64,000 bases of DNA from Planctomycetota bacterium (GTDB lineage Bacteria; Planctomycetota; B15-G4). Position numbers and translations under genes: made by a program. Below are positions 35,642 through 45,039 of this stretch, piece after piece. The stretch lies in assembly GCA_021604805.1 (NCBI GenBank), contig BQJR01000005.1, forward strand, positions 1 to 64,000, read 5' to 3'. How positions within the stretch are numbered: position 1 is the stretch's first letter; each line of letters begins with the position of its first letter. The notes beneath the pieces were generated by a model. It ran no database searches. It had not been told where the DNA came from and saw only the letters and a list, made by a program, of their open reading frames with translations.

Positions 35642-37843
35642 ATGTCCGAGATGCTGCCCTTCTCCGAAGATGAACACGCCGACGACGCGGCGCCGCAGTT
35701 GCTCGGCACGCTGCTCGGCATCACGTTCCGCAACGAGGAGAACGGCTACACGGTCGCGCGCATGGAGTCGGAGGATCATCGCCAGCCGATCTCGGTCGTG
35801 GGCGTGATGCCGGGCGTGGAAGTCGGCGACACCGTCGCACTGCGCGGGCGTTGGAACGAACACCCGCAGTACGGTCGGCAGCTCGAGGTCGACGGCTGTC
35901 AGCTGCGCTTGCCGCAAGGTCGCAAGGGGCTGATCCGTTTCCTCGGTGGCGGACGCGTGCGCGGCGTCGGGCCGAAGACCGCCGAACGCATCGTCGACAC
36001 GCTCGGCCTCGACGTGCTCGAACGCCTGGAGCGCAACCCGGAGCTGCTCGCCAGCGTGCCCGGCGTGAGCAGCACCAAAGCGATGGCGATCAACATGCAG
36101 CTGCAAGAGCAGCGCGAGGCGGCGTCGATCCTCGTGTTCCTGGCGGACCACGGCTTGGGCCCGGCGCACTCGCAGAAGGTGCTCAAGCGCTACGGCAACA
36201 CCACGATCGAGACCGTGCGCGCGAACCCTTATCAACTCGCCGAAGACGTGTTCGGCATCGGCTTCCGCATCGCCGACGGCGTGGCGCTGAGCCTGGGTCA
36301 CGATCGCGACGGCGCCTTCCGCATCGAGTCGGGCTTGCAACACTTGCTCACGCGCGCGGCGCTCGAAGGTCACGTGGGCCTGCCCGTCGAGATGCTCGTG
36401 GAGCGCAGCGCCGGCTTCCTCGAGGTCGACGAGCAACGCGTGGAGTCGGTGCTCGTCGACAGCCTGGAAGGCAACCGCCTGATCGACGACGGCCTCATCT
36501 ACCGCCCCGAGTTGCGCGACGCCGAAGCCACCGTGGCCGCGCACGTGCAGCGCTTGTTGGCCTCGCCCGGCGGCCCGACCGATGTCGCCCCCGAAGCCGC
36601 CATCGCCGACGCCGAACGCACGCAAGGCTTCGAGCTCTCGAACGACCAGCGCGACGCGTTGCGCTGCGCGCTCACGAGCAAGCTCGCCGTGATCACCGGC
36701 GGCCCCGGCGTGGGCAAGACCACACTCGTGCGCTGCTTGGTGAACGTGTTGCAGCGTCAGCACCTCAACGTGTCGCTGGCGGCGCCCACGGGCCGCGCAG
36801 CGCGCAGACTCGAACAGGCCACGGACCACACGGCGTCCACGCTGCACCGGCTGCTCGGGCTGCAACCGAGCGGCGGCGGCGGCTGGCATCGCGAGAACGC
36901 CGACCCCCTCGCCACGGATGTGTTGATCGTGGACGAGACCTCCATGGTCGACGTGACGCTCATGGCCACGGTGCTCAGCGCCTTACCCGACCGCGCAGCG
37001 CTGGTACTCGTCGGCGACGTGGACCAGTTGCCCTCGGTCGGCCCCGGCGAGGTGTTGCGCGCCTTCATCGACAGCGAGCGCGTGCCCGTGGCGCGCCTCT
37101 CCACGATCTTCCGCCAAGCGGCGCACTCAGGCATCGTACGCGTGGCTCACGAGTTGAATGCCGGACGTCGCCCCGAGTTCGACGACGGCCCCGACGGCCA
37201 AGCCTTCTTCATCGAGCGTCGCAACCCGCAAGCCACGCTCGAAGCGCTCAAGATGATGGCCGCCGAACGCATCCCCCAACGCTTCGGCCTCAACCCGCTC
37301 ACCGACGTACAAGTGCTCACGCCGATGCACCGCGGCCCGCTCGGCACGCAAGCGCTCAACGAGGCGCTGCGCGAGTTGCTCAACCCGGCGTCGCCGAACA
37401 AACCGCAAGTGGAGCGCTACGGCCGCCTGTTCCGCAAGGGCGACAAGCTCATGCAGGTGAAGAACAACTACGAGCTCGAGGTCTTCAACGGCGACATCGG
37501 CCTGTGCACCGACCTCAATGAAGACGGCGACCTGCTGCGCGTGAACTTCGAAGGCCGTCGCGTGGACTACGGCCTCGATCAACTCGACCAACTCGAGCCC
37601 GCCTTCGCGATCACCTGTCACAAGAGTCAGGGCAGCGAGTTCCCCGCCGTGCTGCTGCCGCTCACGCAGGGCCAGATGATGATGCTGCGCCGCAACCTCG
37701 TGTACACCGCGTTCACGCGCGCCAAGAAGGTGCTCGTGGCGCTGGGCGAGGGCGCCGCGCTGGATCGCGCCGTGAGCACGCACGACACGGGGCGTCGCTA
37801 CAGCCGGTTGAGCGAACGCCTCGCGGGAGACGCCGTCTCGTGA
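35642..37843 (+). CDS. recD2: RecD2-type ATP-dependent 5'-3' DNA helicase
   Basis: This is a 733-residue superfamily 1B helicase. The N-terminal region has an OB-like domain (LLGTLLGITFRNEENGYTVARM) and tandem helix-hairpin-helix motifs (about 85-150: GVGPKTAERIVDTLG, VPGVSSTKAMAI). The RecA core has Walker A GGPGVGKTT near residue 353 and Walker B IVDETSM. The C-terminal UvrD_C2-like segment reads AFAITCHKSQGSEF. This matches RecD2, the form found in bacteria without RecBCD partners, linked to recombination and mismatch repair. CutC follows with a 4-base overlap. ATG 35642 begins the conserved N terminus. Confidence 0.93.
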   Translation: MSEMLPFSEDEHADDAAPQLLGTLLGITFRNEENGYTVARMESEDHRQPISVVGVMPGVEVGDTVALRGRWNEHPQYGRQLEVDGCQLRLPQGRKGLIRFLGGGRVRGVGPKTAERIVDTLGLDVLERLERNPELLASVPGVSSTKAMAINMQLQEQREAASILVFLADHGLGPAHSQKVLKRYGNTTIETVRANPYQLAEDVFGIGFRIADGVALSLGHDRDGAFRIESGLQHLLTRAALEGHVGLPVEMLVERSAGFLEVDEQRVESVLVDSLEGNRLIDDGLIYRPELRDAEATVAAHVQRLLASPGGPTDVAPEAAIADAERTQGFELSNDQRDALRCALTSKLAVITGGPGVGKTTLVRCLVNVLQRQHLNVSLAAPTGRAARRLEQATDHTASTLHRLLGLQPSGGGGWHRENADPLATDVLIVDETSMVDVTLMATVLSALPDRAALVLVGDVDQLPSVGPGEVLRAFIDSERVPVARLSTIFRQAAHSGIVRVAHELNAGRRPEFDDGPDGQAFFIERRNPQATLEALKMMAAERIPQRFGLNPLTDVQVLTPMHRGPLGTQALNEALRELLNPASPNKPQVERYGRLFRKGDKLMQVKNNYELEVFNGDIGLCTDLNEDGDLLRVNFEGRRVDYGLDQLDQLEPAFAITCHKSQGSEFPAVLLPLTQGQMMMLRRNLVYTAFTRAKKVLVALGEGAALDRAVSTHDTGRRYSRLSERLAGDAVS

Positions 37844-38586
37844 CGCTGCTCGAAGTCTGCGTGGAGTCCGTGGCCGACGCGCGCGCCGCGATCGACGCTG
37901 GCGCGCAACGCGTGGAGTTGTGCGCGGCGCTCTCCGAAGGCGGCCTCACGCCCGGCGCGGGCGCGCTCTCCGAAGCCAGCGAGCAACTCCCGCGCGACAG
38001 CTTGGTCGCCATGATCCGCCCGCGCGGTGGCGACGCGCTCTACGACGCCAGCGAACGCGAAGTCATCCTCAGCGAGATCGACGCCTGCCGCGCCCTCGGC
38101 GCCGACGGCATCGCGCTCGGCATGCTGGATGAACACGGCCACGTGCACGCCGAGTTCTTACGCGAGTGCGTCGCGGCGGCGGGTGAGATGCAGGTGTGCT
38201 TCCACCGCGCCTTCGATCACTGCGCCGATCGCGACGCCGCGCTCGACGTGCTCATCGACTGCGGCGTCACGCGCGTGCTCACCTCCGGCGGCGCCGCGAA
38301 CGTGCCCGCTGGCCTCGACGAAATCGCGCGCCTCGTGCAGCGCGCCGGCGAGCACCTCGTGATCGTGCCCGCAGGCGGCGTGCGCGAACACAACATCGCC
38401 GAGGTCTTGGAGCGCACCGGCGCGCGCGAGATCCACGTGACGGCCGACCGCGAACGCGCGAGCAAGCAACCCTTCCCCGCGGGCGCGCCGGCACTCGGCC
38501 GCGCAGGCGCCGAGGCCGACCGTGTGCGTCGCGAACTCGACCCGCAACGCGTGGCGGCGTACCTCGCAGCGATGGGCGCGAAGTGA
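37840..38586 (+). CDS. cutC: CutC-family protein
   Basis: This is a 248-residue TIM-barrel protein of the CutC family. Typical segments are LEVCVESVADARAAIDAGAQRVELC, PRGGDALYD, GMLDEHGHVH, CFHRAFDHC and TSGGAANVPAGL. Historically tied to copper tolerance in E. coli, the family's true activity is unresolved. The start is GTG at 37840 inside the RecD2 stop (GTGA), so translation is coupled. No copper gene is adjacent. Confidence 0.9.
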   Translation: MTLLEVCVESVADARAAIDAGAQRVELCAALSEGGLTPGAGALSEASEQLPRDSLVAMIRPRGGDALYDASEREVILSEIDACRALGADGIALGMLDEHGHVHAEFLRECVAAAGEMQVCFHRAFDHCADRDAALDVLIDCGVTRVLTSGGAANVPAGLDEIARLVQRAGEHLVIVPAGGVREHNIAEVLERTGAREIHVTADRERASKQPFPAGAPALGRAGAEADRVRRELDPQRVAAYLAAMGAK

Positions 38587-38695
38587 TGGCGCCGCTGCAC
38601 GCGAGCAGCGCGGGCGATGTCGCGCGCCGCAGCGCCGGGCTCGCTCGCATCGGCGGTGAGCGCAAGACACCGGATCGCACTCCGAGCCGCCACCG

Positions 38696-39868
38696 ATGAG
38701 CTGGCTGTGGTGGTTCGCGCTCCCCGGTTGCCTGATGTGGGCGGGCATACTCACCGCCGCCGCGCTCACGGCCTTGCGCGTGCCGAAGTTGGCGCAGCTC
38801 TCGCCCACGCGCCCCAAGCGCTGGCCCACGCTCGCCGTGATCGTTCCCTGCCGCAACGAAGCCGCCAACGTGGAGGCCGCCGCGCGCAGCCTGATGGCCG
38901 TGGACTACCCGCGCCTCGAGCTCGTGCTGGTCAACGACCGCAGCACCGACGACACCGGCGCGATCATCGATCGCCTCGCCGCCGAAGACGCGCGTGTCCG
39001 CGTGGTGCACATCGACACGCTTCCCACGGGCTGGCTCGGCAAGAACCACGCACTGTCGCGCGGCGTCGCGTCCACCGAAGCGGAGTGGTTGCTCTTCACG
39101 GATGGCGACGTGCACTTCCACGCCGAAGCGTTGCGTCGCGCGATCTCGTACACGCTGCAGCACGACGCCGACCACCTCGCGCTCTTCCCCGACGTGCACA
39201 CGCACGACAGTCCCGCGCTCGACCTCACGCTCTCGGCCTTCGGTCGCTACTTCGCCGTGGGTCAGCGCGTGTGGTCGGTGTCGGACCCGAACTCGTCGGC
39301 CTCGGTGGGCGTGGGCGCGTTCAACCTCGTGCGCGCCGACGCGCTGCAAGACGCCGGCGGCCTGGAAGCCTTCCCACTCGATGTCGCCGACGACCTCGCG
39401 CTCGGCCTCGCGCTCAAGCGCAGCGGCGCGCGCTCGTTGGTGGCCGGCGGCCAAGGCCTGATCGGCCTCGAGTGGTACGCCAACTACGCCGAGATGGCGC
39501 GCGGCCTCGAGAAGAACAGCTTCGCGCCGCTCGAGTTCAGCCTGGCGCGGCTCGCGTTGCTCGTCGGCCCGCTGCTGGTGGTCGAGCTCTCACCCTTCGT
39601 GGCGCTGTGCGCGATCGGCAGCAACGCTGTCGTGTTCGGCGCCGGCCTCGCCGCCGCACTCGGCGCCTGCATCCTCGACCTCGGCATGGCCGCCTGGACG
39701 AAACGCCCACGCTGGACCGCGCTCTTCGTGCCGGTGGGTGGCGTGCTCATGGCCGCGATCTTCCTGCGTGCGGGCCTCATCGGCCACAAGCAAGGCGGCC
39801 TCGTGTGGCGCGACAGCTTCTACCCGAAGGAATCGATCATCGGCCGGCAGTTGGTGACTTGGCCGTAG
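38696..39868 (+). CDS. membrane-associated family-2 glycosyltransferase, CrtQ/HpnB-like
   Basis: This is a 390-residue protein. An N-terminal membrane helix (5-28), then a GT-A domain with IVPCRNEAANV, VLVNDRSTDDT and the metal-binding DGD (136-138, FTDGDVHF), then LDVADDLALGLALKRSG. Three or four C-terminal membrane helices follow (about 285-365). The layout matches enzymes that glycosylate carotenoid acids (CrtQ) or the hopanoid-cluster protein HpnB. A squalene/phytoene synthase at 56379 fits such a pathway but is 17 kb away. Donor and acceptor are unknown. It is the last native gene before the low-GC island. Confidence 0.82.
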   Translation: MSWLWWFALPGCLMWAGILTAAALTALRVPKLAQLSPTRPKRWPTLAVIVPCRNEAANVEAAARSLMAVDYPRLELVLVNDRSTDDTGAIIDRLAAEDARVRVVHIDTLPTGWLGKNHALSRGVASTEAEWLLFTDGDVHFHAEALRRAISYTLQHDADHLALFPDVHTHDSPALDLTLSAFGRYFAVGQRVWSVSDPNSSASVGVGAFNLVRADALQDAGGLEAFPLDVADDLALGLALKRSGARSLVAGGQGLIGLEWYANYAEMARGLEKNSFAPLEFSLARLALLVGPLLVVELSPFVALCAIGSNAVVFGAGLAAALGACILDLGMAAWTKRPRWTALFVPVGGVLMAAIFLRAGLIGHKQGGLVWRDSFYPKESIIGRQLVTWP

Positions 39869-39998
39869 CTAGGTGGTTTTTGGGCTCGCCTCGGCGGGCG
39901 ATTTGGCAGTGTGGAAGGCCAGCTCGGCGGGAACGAGCACAGGCTCAGCAGCCTGATCAAAGCTTGCGCGATGGGACGACCCCAGCATCGACTGAAGA

Positions 39999-41240
39999 AT
40001 GTCACGACCAACTGTTATTAGCCTATTCACAGGAGCGGGAGGCCTTGACCTAGGGCTGGAGGCTGCAGGGTTTCGGACGTCTGTTGCGGTTGAGTCAAAC
40101 CCCAATGCCGTGAGGACCCTTCGTGAGAATCGCCGCTGGAACGTTTTAGCCAACGATATCCACGAACTGAGCACGCAGCAGATCCTCGATGCCGCAGGGC
40201 TGAAACATGGCGATGTGGATCTCGTTGCCGGCGGCCCCCCGTGCCAGCCGTTCAGCAAGTCTGCGTACTGGGCCACGGGAGATTCAGCTCGCCTTGATGA
40301 CCCTCGTGCAGGAACAATGGGAGCGTTCATGCGCGTGGTTCGAGACGCTCAGCCTCGAACGTTCTTGATTGAGAACGTCCCCGGCCTTGCCTACCAGCGT
40401 AAGGATGACGGCTTGACGTTCATTCAGCGCAGCATCAGCGCGATTAATCGTGCAACAGGCTCGAAGTATCAGCTGAGCATTCACATGCTTAACTCAGCTG
40501 CCTACGGCGTTCCGCAAGAACGCGAGCGACTTTTTCTCATTGCGCACCGAGACGGCCTCGAGTTTTCCGCCCCGCCTCCGACTCATGGGCCACCGGGCAG
40601 ACGGGACAGCCTCACAGCAGACTCCACCGGTGGCCGCCAGCTCAGCGCATTCACGACAGCCTGGGATGCAATCGGTGATCTCGAGGACGCAGACGACCCG
40701 GACCTCAAGCTGACCGGCAAGTGGGCAGACTTGCTGCCTTCTATCCCCGAGGGAAAGAACTACCTGCACCACACCGCTCGTGGAGGCGGCAAGCCGCTAT
40801 TCGGGTGGCGACGCAGGTACTGGTCGTTTCTGCTCAAATTGGCAAAACGCCTCCCATCCTGGACGATCACTGCCAATCCTGGCTCTGCGATCGGGCCATT
40901 CCATTGGAACAACCGCCGGCTCTCGATGCGGGAGCTATGCCGCATTCAGACCATCCCGGATGACTACTACATCGTCGGATCGCGGCAGGCATATCAGAAG
41001 CAGATCGGGAATGCCGTTCCGTCGGCTCTTGCAGAAACTTTGGGCATTCACATTCGGCGTACATTGCTAAACCATCGAGTGAAGAGCCGCGGTTCAACTC
41101 TAACCCCTGAGTTCAACAGGCCTCATCCTCCAAGTTCACGCCCTGGGCGAGTTCCGAAGAAGTACTCTTCGCTCATCGGGGAGTACCCGGAGCACCCTGG
41201 CGCCGGGCTCGGCCCCGGCGCACTCAGCCGAGACACCTAG
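39999..41240 (+). CDS. C5-cytosine DNA methyltransferase (Dcm family)
   Basis: This is a 413-residue type II-like methyltransferase. Motif I is LFTGAGGLDLG (9-19). The catalytic Cys82 lies in GGPPCQPFS (motif IV). Motif VI is ENVPG (125-129), motif VIII QERERLFLIA (173-182), and motif X QIGNAVP is near residue 340. The target-recognition region (about 190-310) is unlike any I know, so the methylated site cannot be given. The final 45 residues after the catalytic domain are Pro/Gly-rich and not part of the family core. It opens the island operon and should mark host DNA so that the following genes spare it. Confidence 0.95.
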   Translation: MSRPTVISLFTGAGGLDLGLEAAGFRTSVAVESNPNAVRTLRENRRWNVLANDIHELSTQQILDAAGLKHGDVDLVAGGPPCQPFSKSAYWATGDSARLDDPRAGTMGAFMRVVRDAQPRTFLIENVPGLAYQRKDDGLTFIQRSISAINRATGSKYQLSIHMLNSAAYGVPQERERLFLIAHRDGLEFSAPPPTHGPPGRRDSLTADSTGGRQLSAFTTAWDAIGDLEDADDPDLKLTGKWADLLPSIPEGKNYLHHTARGGGKPLFGWRRRYWSFLLKLAKRLPSWTITANPGSAIGPFHWNNRRLSMRELCRIQTIPDDYYIVGSRQAYQKQIGNAVPSALAETLGIHIRRTLLNHRVKSRGSTLTPEFNRPHPPSSRPGRVPKKYSSLIGEYPEHPGAGLGPGALSRDT

Positions 41241-41256
41241 AGAGACTGAGATTCGG

Positions 41257-42819
41257 ATGGCCGAAGATACCGACGGCGCGCAAGAGTGTATCAGCATTCA
41301 ACCTGGTGTCAGCGTGCTCGCGGTGCTCAGGCACCTCAACTACAAACCATGGTTTGCACTTGCGGAATTCGTCGACAACTCGATCGAGAGCTTTGCTCGA
41401 AGCAAAGCAGAGCTCACTTCAACTGAACACACGCCATACGTCCAAGTTGCGATTGAGACTACATCTGACGATGGTGGCAAGATCAGCATCCGAGACAATG
41501 CCGCAGGTATCAGTGGCCTAGAGTTCCCGCGTGCATTTCGCCCCGCTGAGATCCCACCCGATCGAAATGGCCTGTCTGAGTTCGGCATGGGAATGAAGAG
41601 CGCAGCGTGTTGGTTTGCACCTCGATGGGACGTACGCACATCGGCGATTGGTGAGCCGGTCGAGCGCCTCGTAGAGTTCGATATCGGGAGGATCGTCCGG
41701 GATGAGCTACGCGAACTAAGAGTGAATACTACCCCTGCTCCCCCAGATGCTCACTTTACTGAACTGACCCTTCGGGGCCTCCACCGAGTGCCAGCCGGTC
41801 GAACCCTTGGCAAGATCCGAGAGCATCTTGCCGACATCTATCGAGTATTCCTCCGCAGCGGAACACTTCGACTTACGGTCAACGGCGAAGAGGTCGTGCA
41901 TGATCACCCAGAAATCTTGACAGCTCCCGCAACGTCCGCCGACGGTGAGGAGACCGGCCCACAGCTTGAGTGGCGGTCGGAGATCGATCTGAACTTTGGC
42001 GATGGCCTGAGAGTCAGCGGCTTCGCCGCGCTGCGGAAACAAGCAAGCACTACGCACGCCGGATTCTCTTTGTTCAGACGCAATCGACTGATAGTGGGGA
42101 GCGCCGACGAAAAGTACCGACCTAAACTGATCTTCGGCGCGCCAAACTCCTTCACCTACCAGCGCCTCTTCGGCGAGCTTCACCTTGAGGGGTTTGAAGT
42201 CAGTCATACGAAAGACGGCTTTCGCTGGGACGAGAATGAGGAGCCCTTCATTGAGCTGCTGAAGGAGCATCTGGACTCGCCCCCCACTCCTCTCTTGAGA
42301 CAAGCGAAGCACTACCGCACAAATAGAAACTCGAAGGAGTCAGATGACGCCGCCTATGCGGCCACCGAAGGGGCCAGTAAGGCATTGAGCAACTTCGGTG
42401 CCACGGCACTTGAGAAGGCCGCTGCAACACCGGAAGCGCACGACCCGCCACGTGAACTGCCGAGCGCTTCGAAAATCGACAAGCGGGTTGTAGATATCGA
42501 CTTCGCCGATCGAAGGTGGCGCGTAGTGCTGGAGGTCAGCCAGGATCCAGCAGTTGGAAGCTGGCTAGAAGTTAGTGAATCGGTACTCAAGGGAATCGAT
42601 GATGCGGGTAGGGAGCTACTCGGACTAAGAATGGCCTTAATGCACCCATTCATGCAACGCCATGCGGGATCTGACTTTGGAAATGTTGACGCGATGTTTA
42701 GGCTCGCTGTCGCGATAGGACTCGCCGAGAAGCTGGCGCGCGACGGCGGAGTACGCGAAGCGGGCGCAGTTCGACGGAAAATGAATCGTTTATTAAGGGA
42801 AGTTCTTTCAAGGGGTTGA
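41257..42819 (+). CDS. MORC/MutL-like GHKL ATPase
   Basis: This is a 520-residue protein with an N-terminal Bergerat-fold ATPase. The Mg-ATP motif is EFVDNS (Glu37, Asp40, Asn41), motif G1 is RDNAAGI (Asp80, Gly84) and motif G2 is FGMGMKSA (109-116). A transducer-like S5 domain follows (about 185-345, with FRRNRLIVG and EVSHTKDGFRWD containing a lysine that could reach ATP). The last 130 residues (about 390-520) are an unassigned domain, RRWRVVLEVSQD onwards. Such proteins accompany restriction-modification-type operons and are prokaryotic relatives of eukaryotic MORC. It follows the methyltransferase by 16 bases and precedes the Z1 gene by 1 base. Role: ATP-dependent clamp or loop-holding motor on DNA (inferred). 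Confidence 0.9.
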   Translation: MAEDTDGAQECISIQPGVSVLAVLRHLNYKPWFALAEFVDNSIESFARSKAELTSTEHTPYVQVAIETTSDDGGKISIRDNAAGISGLEFPRAFRPAEIPPDRNGLSEFGMGMKSAACWFAPRWDVRTSAIGEPVERLVEFDIGRIVRDELRELRVNTTPAPPDAHFTELTLRGLHRVPAGRTLGKIREHLADIYRVFLRSGTLRLTVNGEEVVHDHPEILTAPATSADGEETGPQLEWRSEIDLNFGDGLRVSGFAALRKQASTTHAGFSLFRRNRLIVGSADEKYRPKLIFGAPNSFTYQRLFGELHLEGFEVSHTKDGFRWDENEEPFIELLKEHLDSPPTPLLRQAKHYRTNRNSKESDDAAYAATEGASKALSNFGATALEKAAATPEAHDPPRELPSASKIDKRVVDIDFADRRWRVVLEVSQDPAVGSWLEVSESVLKGIDDAGRELLGLRMALMHPFMQRHAGSDFGNVDAMFRLAVAIGLAEKLARDGGVREAGAVRRKMNRLLREVLSRG

Positions 42820-42820
42820 G

Positions 42821-44977
42821 ATGAGTGCCTTATGGGAACCAGTCGTTGGGCCTGAAACCGAAGCACTTCTTGCGCGTTCTGTGCCCAGCCAAGCAAGAGA
42901 TGCGATCCTCGAATCGGCACTAGCGGTACTGGGGCAGTGCACCGCTCCTACCGCACAGCAACCGAGTCGAACGGGGCTCATCGTCGGCTATGTACAGAGC
43001 GGAAAAACGCTCTCGTTTACGACAGTAGCTGCACTCGCGAACGACAACGACTTCCGCATGGTCATCATGATCGCGGGGACGACCCGAAACCTGTCTCAGC
43101 AATCAGTAGAACGTCTCATCAACGACCTGGGAGTCAACGAGTCATCCTTCTCCAGATGGACTCACATTCACAACCCCGATGAGACATCTGCTGCACGAAT
43201 GCGCGACGTACTTGCGGAGTGGGATGACCCGAACGTAGATCCAGCAGATCGACGGGTCTTGCTTCTCACGGTACTGAAGCACCACCAACGCCTGGAATCG
43301 CTTCTTTCTTCACTCCGGCTTCTTGGCGATGGAGCCAGTAGCCCCACGCTCGTGATTGACGACGAGGCCGATCAGGCGAGCCTCAATAATCGAGTGCGAG
43401 TCGGTGAGTTAAGCACGACCTACGGCCACATCCGCGACCTTCGCGACGCACTCCCACATCACAGCTATCTTCAGTATACCGCAACGCCTCAAGCCCTACT
43501 CCTGATCAACCTAATCGACATCCTCTCTCCAGAGTTCACAACAGTCCTAGAGCCGGGAGTCGGATATGTAGGGGGTGCTCAGCTGTTTGGGGGCGACTCT
43601 CAGCATGTGCACACCATTCCAACGAACCAAATCCCCACTCCCACTTCCCCGCTGAATGAGCCTCCAGAGTCACTGAAAGAAGCACTTCGTTTATTCATCG
43701 TAGGTGTGGCCTCCGGGATCATTCGGCGTGGAAGGGAAGCCGCTAACCGATCCATGTTGATTCATCCGTCGCGCGAAACGGTCGGCCACGGGCAGTACTT
43801 TACGTGGGTACAGGCGATTCGCACTCATTGGATGGAGGTTCTCGACCTACCAATGGAAGACGAGGACCGAATCTTCCTGATTGCTGAGTTCGAACGCTCA
43901 CACCGCGACATCTCTCAAACAGAATCCGGCCTCGAACCATTCTGCGATATCGAACCTAGACTTTTACAATCGCTTAGACGCACCGATGTCCGCCTGGTTA
44001 ATTCACAGCGACAAGCTGATCGTGACATTCAGTGGCGGCAGAATTATTCATGGATACTAGTGGGTGGACAGGTGCTCGATCGTGGATTCACGGTCGAGGG
44101 GCTAACGGTTACATACATGCCACGAGGACCGGGAGTCGGCAATGCTGACACGATTCAACAACGGGCAAGATTCTTGGGTTACAAAGGGGAGTACCTCGGA
44201 TTCTGCCGCGTCTTTCTCGATGCTGCAGTAGCGCACGCCTACCGGGTGTACGTGGAGCACGAGGAGGACATTCGCGCACAACTTCAGTTGGTGGAGACGT
44301 CGGGCAAGCCTCTCACAAGTCTCCGGCGCACTTTTCTCTGCGATCGACAGCTCCGCCCCACACGAAGAACTGTTCTCGACATCGACTTCACTCGCCCCGC
44401 GCTCCCGCACGGATGGTGCATCCCCCACGCTCCGCATTGGTCACCTGATGCCATTGCGGAGAACCGCGGTGTAGTTGAAGCGTTTCTATCAAGTGCCCAC
44501 ATTGACTTTCGCGATGACGACGGGCATGGCGATCGCACCGAGTATCAGCGACACAAAGTTGTTGATGCGGTACAGTTACAGCAAGTCTACGACGACCTAC
44601 TCACGCGGCTGCGGTACCCGGATTTTGAAGATGGCCAACGGTGGGTTGGAACACTAATAGTCATCGATCGACTCTTACACGAGGACCCGCAAGCGACGTG
44701 CGCGCTTTATAAAATGCGACCTTCAGTCGCTAGCATGCGGACGTTGAACGATAAAGGGCGTATCGAGCAGCTCATGCAAGGTGCGCATCAGAGCCGCCGG
44801 GAAGTCTACCCTGGCGACCGACGGATTCACTCCGACCCAGTAACTATTCAGATTCACGAACTAGATCTTACTGAGAGTGGCAGCTCCACACCGGCCTGGG
44901 CCGGAGTGATCGTCACACCAATCTGGCTTAGCAGAAGTGCCCGGCGTGACCTCATCAGTCAACCTCAAGGAGGCTGA
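42821..44977 (+). CDS. Z1-domain superfamily 2 helicase-like protein
   Basis: This is a 718-residue protein with the Z1 domain. Walker A is GYVQSGKT (56-63). The Walker B/DEAD equivalent is DDEAD (180-184). The family motif QYTATPQALLLINLID is present, then GGQVLDRGFTVEGLTVTYMPRG and DTIQQRARFLGYKGEYLG, the arginine-finger region. No nuclease motif is visible in the N or C extensions; the last 200 residues are not conserved in any family I know. Z1 proteins occur almost only beside methyltransferases and GHKL ATPases, and are thought to be the DNA-translocating part of such systems. Here the usual partner with a PD-(D/E)XK nuclease is missing. Confidence 0.93.
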   Translation: MSALWEPVVGPETEALLARSVPSQARDAILESALAVLGQCTAPTAQQPSRTGLIVGYVQSGKTLSFTTVAALANDNDFRMVIMIAGTTRNLSQQSVERLINDLGVNESSFSRWTHIHNPDETSAARMRDVLAEWDDPNVDPADRRVLLLTVLKHHQRLESLLSSLRLLGDGASSPTLVIDDEADQASLNNRVRVGELSTTYGHIRDLRDALPHHSYLQYTATPQALLLINLIDILSPEFTTVLEPGVGYVGGAQLFGGDSQHVHTIPTNQIPTPTSPLNEPPESLKEALRLFIVGVASGIIRRGREAANRSMLIHPSRETVGHGQYFTWVQAIRTHWMEVLDLPMEDEDRIFLIAEFERSHRDISQTESGLEPFCDIEPRLLQSLRRTDVRLVNSQRQADRDIQWRQNYSWILVGGQVLDRGFTVEGLTVTYMPRGPGVGNADTIQQRARFLGYKGEYLGFCRVFLDAAVAHAYRVYVEHEEDIRAQLQLVETSGKPLTSLRRTFLCDRQLRPTRRTVLDIDFTRPALPHGWCIPHAPHWSPDAIAENRGVVEAFLSSAHIDFRDDDGHGDRTEYQRHKVVDAVQLQQVYDDLLTRLRYPDFEDGQRWVGTLIVIDRLLHEDPQATCALYKMRPSVASMRTLNDKGRIEQLMQGAHQSRREVYPGDRRIHSDPVTIQIHELDLTESGSSTPAWAGVIVTPIWLSRSARRDLISQPQGG

Positions 44978-45039
44978 GGTGACGTTGGCTCCCAGATGAA
45001 GCGACGGATCCGTCAGGCGGTTCGTGAGGAGCCGCCCCC

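Larger units (their letters stand above)
39869..44995 (+). other. low-GC horizontally acquired defence-like island
   Basis: Between the GT2 gene and the FtsX-like permease gene, base composition drops from near 70% to about 55% G+C. AT-ending codons such as AAT, GAT and TCA become common. Three plus-strand genes fill it with gaps of 16 and 1 bases: DNA methyltransferase, GHKL ATPase and Z1 helicase. No integrase, transposase, tRNA or obvious flanking direct repeat is seen. The first 130 bases (39869-39998) hold the likely promoter but no strong consensus. A 12-bp palindrome (GACGGATCCGTC) lies just past the right end, at 45003-45014. Composition is seen; transfer is inferred. Confidence 0.82.

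Noticed and set aside
42821-44977. A nuclease motif in the Z1 protein
   Set aside because: Searched by eye for PD-(D/E)XK, HNH and GIY-YIG patterns in the N and C extensions; none had the needed residues in order.
39869-44995. Prophage, integrative element or transposon carrying the defence genes
   Set aside because: No integrase, transposase, tRNA target or terminal repeats could be found at either edge, so only a low-GC island is claimed.
44941-45014. Attachment-site-like palindromes at the right edge of the island
   Set aside because: GACGGATCCGTC and a CCTCA/TGAGG stem are present, but no matching copy was seen at the left edge near 39869.
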